A stretch of DNA of 64,000 bases, from positions 186,001-250,000 of the forward strand of contig NZ_CANMNP010000008.1 in assembly GCF_947499295.1 (NCBI RefSeq). Direction: 5' to 3'. Both the position numbers and the translations under genes were made by a program. Shown in pieces: positions 57,371-64,000 of this stretch. The first letter of the stretch is position 1. Every line of letters begins with the position of its first letter. The stretch is from an uncultured Roseibium sp. Lineage in GTDB: Bacteria > Pseudomonadota > Alphaproteobacteria > Rhizobiales > Stappiaceae. The notes beneath the pieces were generated by a model. That model worked only from the letters and a program-made list of their open reading frames with translations. It ran no database searches and was not told the origin of the DNA.

Positions 57371-58846
57371 TCAACCGGCTTTTGCCTGGATGGCGCCGGC
57401 ATCGTCTCGTTCATCTTGCCCGGCATTCAGCCGTCCGAACAGCGAATTAGATCCGATCTCTACGATTTCCACCGCTTGTACACTGCCAATCAGGCTTTCC
57501 GGTGCGTCCAGCTGAACCGGCTGCAGCCATGGGGACTTTCCGACGAGTTGACCCGGATTTCGCCCTTTCTTTTCCAGAAGGACATCGCAAGTCATCCCAA
57601 GCCGGGAGGCGTTAAAGGCCTTTTGCTGCTCGCTCACCAGCGTCTGCAATTCCGCTAGACGCTCGGACTTGAGATCTTCCGGCACCTGGTCGTCCATGGT
57701 CGCTCCAGGCGTTCCGGGGCGTTGACTGTATTTGAACGAAAACGCGGATCCATATTCGACACGCCGTATCAGGTCCATTGTGTCTTCAAAATCCTGGTCT
57801 GTCTCACCCGGAAACCCGACAATAAAGTCACCGGACAGTGCAATACCGGGCGCAGCCGCCCGAATTCTGTCGATCAAACGGAAATAATCATCGCGCGTGT
57901 GACGCCTGTTCATCGATTTCAGGATCTTGTCCGAGCCGGACTGCACAGGCAGATGCAAATAAGGCATCAGGGTCTTCAGGTCCCGATGCGCATCAATCAG
58001 GTCGTCATCCATGTCACGCGGGTGGCTGGTGGTGTAACGCAACCGGTCGAGACCATCGATCTCCGACAAGCGGCGCAGCAACTGCCCCAGACCCCAGGTG
58101 GTTCCGTCCTGCGCTTCTCCGTGAAAAGCATTCACGTTCTGCCCGAGCAAGGTGATTTCACGAACGCCGGACGCCGCCATGCGCTCGGCTTCCTTGACAA
58201 TCTGCGTGACGGACCGGGACACTTCTGCGCCGCGTGTATAGGGCACAACACAGAACGTGCAGAATTTGTCACACCCTTCTTGCACAGTCAGGAAGGCAGA
58301 AGGCGCTCGTTTCTGAACAGGTTTTTCTGCACTTTCCGAAAGATGATTGAACTTCGCGTCGATGTCGAACTCGGTCTCAACGACTTTCGCTCCCTGGCGC
58401 GCTTTCGACAGCAGTTCAGGCAGCTGATGGTAGCTTTGCGGCCCGACAACCAGATCAACGATCGGTGCACGTCTGGAAATTTCCTCACCTTCGGCCTGCG
58501 CCACGCATCCCGCGACACCGACCATCATTTCCTTGCCCGACTTTGATCTTGCTTCCTTCACTTTGCGGATCCGGCCAAGCTCTGAATAGACCTTCTCTGC
58601 AGCTTTTTCGCGAATATGACAGGTGTTCAGGATGACGAGGTCGGCGTCCTCCATATCATCGGTCGCCTGAAACCCCTCCGGCGCAAGAACGTCGGTCATG
58701 CGCTCACTGTCATAGACATTCATCTGGCAGCCGTAGGTGCGAACAAATACCTTGCGGGTATTGGTCAACTCTTCGGATGTCGTGTTGTCCGACGGAGAAA
58801 CGGCAGATGTGGTCGTTTCAGGTTCTAGGTCCGGGCGGCTGGTCAT
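57371..58846 (-). CDS. miaB: tRNA-2-methylthio-N6-dimethylallyladenosine synthase MiaB
   Basis: 491 residues; radical-SAM methylthiotransferase acting on A37. N-terminal MTTase domain has three cluster cysteines ([28 protein letters not shown]); the radical-SAM CxxxCxxC is CDKFCTFC; the TRAM domain closes the protein, with a short acidic tail. 16 bases before phoH. Confidence 0.97.
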   Translation of the reverse strand: MTSRPDLEPETTTSAVSPSDNTTSEELTNTRKVFVRTYGCQMNVYDSERMTDVLAPEGFQATDDMEDADLVILNTCHIREKAAEKVYSELGRIRKVKEARSKSGKEMMVGVAGCVAQAEGEEISRRAPIVDLVVGPQSYHQLPELLSKARQGAKVVETEFDIDAKFNHLSESAEKPVQKRAPSAFLTVQEGCDKFCTFCVVPYTRGAEVSRSVTQIVKEAERMAASGVREITLLGQNVNAFHGEAQDGTTWGLGQLLRRLSEIDGLDRLRYTTSHPRDMDDDLIDAHRDLKTLMPYLHLPVQSGSDKILKSMNRRHTRDDYFRLIDRIRAAAPGIALSGDFIVGFPGETDQDFEDTMDLIRRVEYGSAFSFKYSQRPGTPGATMDDQVPEDLKSERLAELQTLVSEQQKAFNASRLGMTCDVLLEKKGRNPGQLVGKSPWLQPVQLDAPESLIGSVQAVEIVEIGSNSLFGRLNAGQDERDDAGAIQAKAG

Positions 58847-58975
58847 TCGCTCCTCGTGGCCTTCATTGCGAGGCCGTCATGTCATGAGTGCCGGTGCCTT
58901 TGGCGGGGGAGCTGCTTTCCCTCTCGCTTAGAGAACAGTCTCGTCTTTTCTATGAAAACGAGGTGCACCAGAATT

Positions 58976-59842
58976 TCAGGCGCCAGCTTTACCGGTTTTT
59001 TCCGCGTTTGAGAAGAACTCGAAAGCCTTGAGATCGTCTGTTTGTTCACTTTCGAGCGGCTTTTGAAGCAACGAGGCGATGGTCATTGCCCTGACATCCC
59101 TTTCAAGCTTTCGGGTCAACGCTTTCCGGTCGGTGTCTTTGTCGACAAGAACCGGGTCCCCCCAACGCACGATCACATCCAGTGCTCCGCGCGAGAAAAT
59201 ACCCCAGAGATGCCCAGGCAGTTCCATATCACCATACCAGGCAACATGGGGCCGATGCGCCCGGCCCATCGGAAGGCCATAAAAACCCTGGTAGGCCACC
59301 GACAATGGCTGAACCCAAACCCTGGACGTTTCATCTGACCCGACAGCTCTGGTGGCCGCACCAAGCAGCGCAGACCGGAAGGGCAGCACACAGTTGCCAT
59401 CGTTGGATGTGCCTTCGGCGAAGAGCACCATCGCATCGCCTTGCGCCATGCGGTCCGCAATCTCATCGGCCACCTGAGCCGTCTCGGTGCGCCGGGTTCT
59501 GTTGACGAAAACCGTTCGCTGCAGCTTGGCGAGAAGGCCGAAGATCGGCCAGCCGGACACTTCGGACTTCGCAATGAAGGACAACGGCATCAGCGATCCG
59601 AGAACAGCGATATCGACCCAGGACACATGGTTGGCCGCGATCAACAAGGGCCGGTCGGTTGCAGGTTCACCTATCTGCTGGATCTTGATGCCCACAAGCC
59701 GGGTTGCGACGCGATGCCAGATTTCGGGCAGCTTTCTTTGCACCGGCAACCGGAATTTGATGGCAGCCCACTGCAACGGAATGAGGATCAAAGAGACGAT
59801 CGTCAAAAGAAAAATGATGATGCCTGCCTTGATTTCAGCCAT
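58976..59842 (-). CDS. plsC: 1-acyl-sn-glycerol-3-phosphate acyltransferase family protein
   Basis: 288 residues with an N-terminal membrane anchor (about 8-27). NHVSWVDIAVL is the NHx4D acyltransferase motif, KSEVSGWPIFG the second, FAEGTSNDG the third (EGT). Uses acyl-ACP or acyl-CoA to make phosphatidate, or an ornithine-lipid-type acylation in some relatives. Its start overlaps the fur stop by 8 bases. Confidence 0.9.
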   Translation of the reverse strand: MAEIKAGIIIFLLTIVSLILIPLQWAAIKFRLPVQRKLPEIWHRVATRLVGIKIQQIGEPATDRPLLIAANHVSWVDIAVLGSLMPLSFIAKSEVSGWPIFGLLAKLQRTVFVNRTRRTETAQVADEIADRMAQGDAMVLFAEGTSNDGNCVLPFRSALLGAATRAVGSDETSRVWVQPLSVAYQGFYGLPMGRAHRPHVAWYGDMELPGHLWGIFSRGALDVIVRWGDPVLVDKDTDRKALTRKLERDVRAMTIASLLQKPLESEQTDDLKAFEFFSNAEKTGKAGA

Positions 59843-60284
59843 CGCCCTTGTCGTCCTCGGTGGCGCTCAGCGGAACTCCGTAGAGCTCCAGTCTGTGGTC
59901 TACCAGCTTGTAGCCGAGTCTTTTTGCAATGAATTCCTGCAAGGCCTCTATTTCTTCATTTCGGAATTCGATGACCTGCCCGGAGCGCAAATCGATCAGG
60001 TGGTCATGATGTTCATCGGGAACCGTTTCATAACGTGACCGACCGTCACGAAAATCATGCCGCTCGATCATGCCGGCATCTTCGAATAGTTTTACAGTGC
60101 GATAAACGGTTGAGATGGAAATACCCGGATCGATCGCAACAGACCTGCGGTAGAGCTCTTCCACGTCGGGATGTTCGTCCGAGGCTTCCTGAATGACCAT
60201 GGCAATGACGCGCCGCTGTTCCGTCATGCGCATGCCCTTGGCGATGCACAACTCTGCGAGCGTTGGTTGCCGGTCGTCCGTCAT
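59835..60284 (-). CDS. Fur-family metal regulator (Mur-like)
   Basis: 149 residues. The winged-helix half has MRMTEQRRVIAMVI and STVYRTVKLFEDAGMI; the metal-binding half has YETVPDEHHDHLIDLRSG and VDHRLELYG. In Hyphomicrobiales such proteins, encoded near miaB and rimI, act mainly as Mur for manganese rather than as the main iron regulator; this is inference. ATG 60284; a longer in-frame frame extending right overlaps rimI and is spurious. Confidence 0.9.
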   Translation of the reverse strand: MTDDRQPTLAELCIAKGMRMTEQRRVIAMVIQEASDEHPDVEELYRRSVAIDPGISISTVYRTVKLFEDAGMIERHDFRDGRSRYETVPDEHHDHLIDLRSGQVIEFRNEEIEALQEFIAKRLGYKLVDHRLELYGVPLSATEDDKGDG

Positions 60285-60327
60285 CAAAAGCCGCCTAATG
60301 TCCCATTGCAGTTCCGTGCTACAGCGC

Positions 60328-60816
60328 TTAGCGAAGATCGATGCGCATGACAAGCGCCGTACCGTCACCTCCGCTTTCGCTGTAATAGCCCTTGCGCTTG
60401 CCGACCTCCTTGAAGCCGAGCCCGCGATAGAGCAGCAGGGCGGCCTCGTTGGAAGCATCCACCTCCAGAAACAGGTGACTGCACCGCTCGGCATAGAGCC
60501 GGAACAAGGAGGCTTCCATGAGCTTTTTTCCAACGCCGCGGCCGCGTTGTCTGGGCTGCACCGCGATGGTGATGACCTCCGCTTCTTCGGCAACTGTACG
60601 CAGAACAACAAAACCAAGCGGCGCCCGTGTTCCATAGGGGCTCGCTCTGCGTGCAACCAATATCGTCACACCGTCCTGTGCTTTCATCCGGCCGAATTCG
60701 TCGGCATGCCAGTTGTGTGCGAAAGATGAGGCGTGAATCTCGGCAATCTTGGGCAGATCTTCGTCCAGCGCCTCTTCAACGACCGGCGGCTGGGTCCAGA
60801 ACCACCAAAAACTCAT
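60328..60816 (-). CDS. rimI: ribosomal protein S18 alanine N-acetyltransferase RimI
   Basis: 162 residues, GNAT fold. V.ITIAVQPRQRGRGVGKKLME is the acetyl-CoA loop, and LEVDASNEAALLLYRGLGF the RimI end. ATG 60816 overlaps the tsaB stop (ATGA). The tsaB-rimI pairing is usual. 43 bases before fur. Confidence 0.93.
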   Translation of the reverse strand: MSFWWFWTQPPVVEEALDEDLPKIAEIHASSFAHNWHADEFGRMKAQDGVTILVARRASPYGTRAPLGFVVLRTVAEEAEVITIAVQPRQRGRGVGKKLMEASLFRLYAERCSHLFLEVDASNEAALLLYRGLGFKEVGKRKGYYSESGGDGTALVMRIDLR

Positions 60817-61490
60817 TGCCGTTCAATCCTTCCCCTTGTCTGCGGTTTTGCGTCCGGGGGCCGCAGATACAGCGGCGAAGGAGACGAAACAACCGGATCC
60901 GCAGTCAACCCGAGCTCAGCAACATCCCGGATACCCGGAAATCCGTTGATGGACAAGACACGCTCACGTGGCAGTCCCAATCCATCGACAATTTTATACG
61001 CTGCCGAACCCGCGAACCTTATTTGCTCCGGCAAGTCACCTGCAAGATCCTGCAAGGAGCGTACAGCGGCCTGACTTGCAGGAAATCCATCTGCATCAAA
61101 TTCCTGGCAATAAACTTCATCACCCTTCCCGGTCAACGCAACCAGGATCGGCGCTCCGCCATCATGAGGTGCCGCAGACCGAGCAATCGCGGCCAGTGTC
61201 GTGATGCCGACAACAGGTTTTCCAAGGACAAGACCGAAACCGCGAGCAACGGACAGTCCAACACGAAGACCTGTAAAACTGCCGGGACCCACGGTGACGA
61301 CGACCCTGTCCAGGTCCGCAAATGCAGTTGACGTTTCGGCCATGACCTCACCAATCATGTCCATCAATGCTTCTGCATGGCCCCGGCCGATTTCCTCCGC
61401 GCATGCCTCAAAGCATGCGGTTTCAGCACCGTCATCAAGGACGGCGGCCGCGCAATTTGCAAGGGCTGTGTCTATCGCTAGAACGCGCAT
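60813..61490 (-). CDS. tsaB: tRNA threonylcarbamoyladenosine biosynthesis protein TsaB
   Basis: 225 residues, ASKHA-type pseudo-ATPase partner of TsaD for t6A37. RVLAIDTALANCAAAVL is the phosphate-1 motif, VVTVGPGSFTGLRVGLSVARG the family signature, and VALTGKGDEVYCQEF follows. Full-length; coupled to rimI. Confidence 0.95.
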   Translation of the reverse strand: MRVLAIDTALANCAAAVLDDGAETACFEACAEEIGRGHAEALMDMIGEVMAETSTAFADLDRVVVTVGPGSFTGLRVGLSVARGFGLVLGKPVVGITTLAAIARSAAPHDGGAPILVALTGKGDEVYCQEFDADGFPASQAAVRSLQDLAGDLPEQIRFAGSAAYKIVDGLGLPRERVLSINGFPGIRDVAELGLTADPVVSSPSPLYLRPPDAKPQTRGRIERQ

Positions 61491-61612
61491 ACCGGGTCAA
61501 CCATAAGTCTCGTTGCTTATGCCACTACCGCGTGACCCCACTTATGTCGAGCCTAGCTTTGGACCTAAGTCCAATGGGGGGCTTGCGTTCCACAAGGAAA
61601 GCGAGTCGGAAA

Positions 61613-61644
61613 TAAAAACGGCCCGACAACAAGGTCAGGCCGTT
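61613..61644 (-). terminator. terminator after the NfuA-type gene
   Basis: On the minus strand AACGGCC...GGCCGTT forms a hairpin with a long partially paired loop (TGACCTTGTTGTC), followed by TTTTTA. It lies 22 bases after the scaffold gene stop. Confidence 0.82.
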
Positions 61645-61665
61645 GAAAAATCGAGAGAATTCGGC

Positions 61666-62223
61666 TCAGATCGGCCGAACTTCCTCGACCTCGGGAACGA
61701 AATGGCGCAGCAGATTCTGAATGCCGTGCTGCAAAGTTGCCGTTGAAGAAGGGCACCCGGCGCACGCGCCGCGCATGGAAAGATAGACAATTCCTTCCTT
61801 GAAGCCCTTGAAGGTGATGTCTCCACCGTCCTGCGCGACGGCCGGACGAACCCGCGTTTCAAGGAGTTCCTTGATTGTTTTGACGGTGTCCGTGTCACCT
61901 TCTTCGAAGAATTCGCCTTCTTCGGTATCCTCTGCCTGACCGGCTATCATGACCGGTTGGCCAGACATGAATTGCTCCATGATCACGCCGAGGATAGCCG
62001 GCTTCATGTGTTGCCAGTCGGTTTCGTCCTTTGTCACCGTGACGAAGTCATGACCGAAGAAGACGGCCACAACACCGGGGACATCGAAAAGTTTTTCCGC
62101 CAGAGGCGAAGCGCCGGCATCCGCCCTTGAGCGGAAATCGTAAGTGCCCTCCGGCAAAACGACCTTGCCCGGCAGGAATTTCAACGTGGCCGGATTGGGG
62201 GTAGCTTCCGTTTGAATGAACAT
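61666..62223 (-). CDS. NfuA/NifU-like iron-sulfur scaffold
   Basis: 185 residues from ATG 62223, nine bases from AAGG. The N-terminal Nfu_N domain (FIQTEATPNPATLKFLPGK) and the NifU C-terminal domain with the cluster motif GACAGCPSS are both present. Carries Fe-S clusters to targets. No suf/isc genes adjoin. Confidence 0.94.
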   Translation of the reverse strand: MFIQTEATPNPATLKFLPGKVVLPEGTYDFRSRADAGASPLAEKLFDVPGVVAVFFGHDFVTVTKDETDWQHMKPAILGVIMEQFMSGQPVMIAGQAEDTEEGEFFEEGDTDTVKTIKELLETRVRPAVAQDGGDITFKGFKEGIVYLSMRGACAGCPSSTATLQHGIQNLLRHFVPEVEEVRPI

Positions 62224-62433
62224 GATCATCGTCCTTGCGTTTCTTGAACGCGCCCGAATTAAGCGGGTGTCTTGCGCCTCTCCTTATCGCAAAACACCGA
62301 TAAGTCCTTTTAGACCATCTCGCAGCAGTTTGGAACCGTTAAAAACTAGATAGGTACTCGACCGGCGTGGTCAAGCAGCCGCCCTGAAGATGCCGCTGTT
62401 TTTTGGTGCAAAATCTGCCGGGTGCCCTGACCC

Positions 62434-62928
62434 TTAAGCCAGAGCAGAGATGGAATCGTCGTCCAGGTTCCCCGGCACGATGGTAACCGGAATGGGGAAC
62501 GTTCCCGCAGACTTTCCTGCAATCGACGACACAAGCGGTCCAGGACCTTCCGACCCGGTGCTGGCAGCCAGAACCAGGATCGCGATATCGGCGTCAGCTT
62601 CAATCAGCTCCATGATTTCTTCGGCCTTGGCCCCTTCCCGAACAACGGTTTCAGGTTCGGTGCGTGCGACCGACCGGACGCGACCGGCGGCTTTGGCAAG
62701 GGTGGCTTCCGCTTCTTCCTGAGCTTCCGCGCGCATAATGTCTTCCACGCCGAGCCAGTGCTGAAAATCACCCGGTGCGATGATGAAGACGAGAGTGACC
62801 ACGCCCCCCGTGCGCGCCGCACGTTTGGCTGCATAAACAATTGCCCGATCACATTCGGGCGTTTCGTCGACCACGACCAGAAACTTCCGGCGGTGGCCTT
62901 CCTCGTTGCTTTTGCGAATAGCTACCAT
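62434..62928 (-). CDS. universal stress protein family
   Basis: 164 residues from ATG 62928 (a second ATG at 62958 is possible; neither has a clear ribosome site). FLVVVDETPECDRAIVYAAKRAA starts the Usp fold and the end GPLVSSIAGKSAGTFPIPVTIVPG is the nucleotide-binding part. The final GS-x-G phosphate loop is not canonical. Confidence 0.9.
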   Translation of the reverse strand: MVAIRKSNEEGHRRKFLVVVDETPECDRAIVYAAKRAARTGGVVTLVFIIAPGDFQHWLGVEDIMRAEAQEEAEATLAKAAGRVRSVARTEPETVVREGAKAEEIMELIEADADIAILVLAASTGSEGPGPLVSSIAGKSAGTFPIPVTIVPGNLDDDSISALA

Positions 62929-63009
62929 TCGCGCATGCTGCCATTGCTCTGCACGCATCGCAAGCGGCGAAATTGCCGCTTGCCTGAACCGGCTTTTCTG
63001 CTGACCTAC

Positions 63010-64000
63010 CTAGAGAATGAACCTCGACAGATCCACGTTCTTGGCGAGATCACCGATATTTTCATTCACGAACTCTGCGGAGATCTCAACTTCCTCTCCC
63101 GACTTGTCGGGGGCTGTGAAGGAGATTTCGTCCAGGATTCGTTCCATCACAGTCTGCAATCGGCGCGCACCAATGTTTTCGACCGAGGCATTGAGATCAA
63201 CCGCGACCGACGCGATTTCCTCGATTGCATCTTCGGTGAAGGAGAGTTTGACGTTCTCCGTTTCCATCAACGCGACATACTGTTTGATCAGGCTTGCTTC
63301 AGGTTCAGTCAGAATCGCACGGAAATCTTCCTTGTTAAGTGCGCGCAATTCCACGCGGATCGGCAAACGCCCCTGCAGTTCGGGCAGGAGGTCCGACGGT
63401 TTGGCCACATGGAACGCACCCGATGCGATGAACAAGATATGGTCGGTCTTGACAGGGCCGTGTTTGGTGGACACCACAGTGCCTTCGATCAACGGCAGCA
63501 GATCACGCTGAACGCCTTCGCGGGACACGTCTCCGCCTGCCCGGCCCTCGCGTGCGCAAATCTTGTCAATCTCGTCCAGGAAGACGATGCCGGAATTCTC
63601 CACCAGCGAGATCGCCTCTTCGACCACCTTGTCTTCATCGAGGAGCTTGTCTGACTCCTCGTTGATCAGAAGCTCGTAAGATTCGCGAACCGTGGTCCGT
63701 TTCTTCTTGGTCTGACCACCAAAGGCCTTGCCCAAAAGATCCGACACGTTCATGACGCCGACGCTTGCGCCAGGCATGCCCGGGAGATCGAAACTCGGCA
63801 TCTGTGCCTGCGCACGGACCTCGACTTCGATTTCCTTGTCATCCATCTCGCCATCGCGCAGTTTTGTGCGGAAACTGTCGCGCGTTGCCGGGCTTGCGTT
63901 GGCACCGACGAGTGCGTCCAGTACCCGCTCTTCGGCAAGTACATGGGCTTTCGCCTTGACCGATTCGCGCTTTTGATCGCGTATCAGCGTGATACCGGCC
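63010..64000 (-). CDS. hslU: ATP-dependent protease ATPase subunit HslU, 5' end outside the window
   Basis: The reading frame runs off the right edge; 330 codons of the C-terminal part are present (stop at 63010). Walker B (IVFLDEID), [25 protein letters not shown], and [16 protein letters not shown] are unfolding-ATPase motifs; the end DLSRFIL is the HslV-docking tail. The edge sequence ([30 protein letters not shown]) is HslU I-domain. ATPase that feeds HslV. Confidence 0.97.
   Translation of the reverse strand, partial: AGITLIRDQKRESVKAKAHVLAEERVLDALVGANASPATRDSFRTKLRDGEMDDKEIEVEVRAQAQMPSFDLPGMPGASVGVMNVSDLLGKAFGGQTKKKRTTVRESYELLINEESDKLLDEDKVVEEAISLVENSGIVFLDEIDKICAREGRAGGDVSREGVQRDLLPLIEGTVVSTKHGPVKTDHILFIASGAFHVAKPSDLLPELQGRLPIRVELRALNKEDFRAILTEPEASLIKQYVALMETENVKLSFTEDAIEEIASVAVDLNASVENIGARRLQTVMERILDEISFTAPDKSGEEVEISAEFVNENIGDLAKNVDLSRFIL

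Noticed and set aside
1-64000. CRISPR arrays, tRNA, rRNA, insertion sequences, prophage
   Set aside because: No regular repeat-spacer pattern, no tRNA T-loop consensus, and no transposase or integrase motifs were found on either strand.

Overview
This 64 kb window looks like core chromosome of an alphaproteobacterium, most likely of the order Hyphomicrobiales (Rhizobiales) and close to the marine Roseibium/Labrenzia/Stappia group. That placement is inferred from gene content and order: sdhCDA-x-sdhB, dnaX-ybaB-recR beside the SRP RNA gene, rimP-nusA-ylxR-infB-rbfA-truB-rpsO-pnp, and miaB-phoH-ybeY-corC-lnt-xre-metK-trmB with a Fur/Mur-type regulator. No rRNA or tRNA gene, CRISPR array, transposase or prophage was seen. 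Both ends cut genes: msrA on the left and hslU on the right.

Layout: 0-4.2 kb holds msrA, creD, a CysZ/EI24-like membrane protein and glutaminase. 4.3-8.9 kb is the succinate dehydrogenase operon, with a recognisable promoter, an overlapping palindromic operator, an FkbM-type methyltransferase gene between sdhA and sdhB, and a strong terminator. 9.0-11.6 kb is a small accessory island: a perfect CRP-type box, an NlpC/P60-like cysteine protein and a convergent unrecognised 386-residue protein. 11.6-16 kb holds recR, ybaB, a small membrane protein, dnaX, a two-gene ribbon-helix-helix operon and the SRP RNA gene. 16-21 kb holds a LysE exporter, a HIT protein, nudC coupled to a variant histidine phosphatase, a lytic transglycosylase and a secreted orphan. 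21-29 kb is a Yej peptide ABC transporter with two binding-protein genes. 29-31 kb has a CHASE-GGDEF diguanylate cyclase and a membrane cytochrome c. 31-34 kb reads right with kdsB, pheA and an adenosine-kinase-type PfkB gene, followed by gpmA and dapB on the other strand. 35.7-38.7 kb has a short ORF overlapping the start of a PAS-GGDEF-EAL gene.

From 38.7 to 64 kb nearly everything reads left and is translation, RNA and envelope housekeeping: pnp, rpsO, truB, rbfA, infB, ylxR, nusA, rimP, trmB, metK, an XRE regulator, lnt, corC, ybeY, phoH, miaB, plsC, fur/mur, rimI, tsaB, an NfuA-type scaffold, a universal stress protein and hslU. The one interruption is a GNAT gene on the opposite strand between truB and rpsO.

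No clearly new multi-gene system is proven here. The places most worth testing are the 9-11.6 kb pair with its CRP box, the FkbM gene inside sdh, the self-regulated-looking ribbon-helix-helix operon, and the short coupled ORF before the GGDEF-EAL gene. Functional names rest on motifs and family knowledge read by eye; no database search was run.
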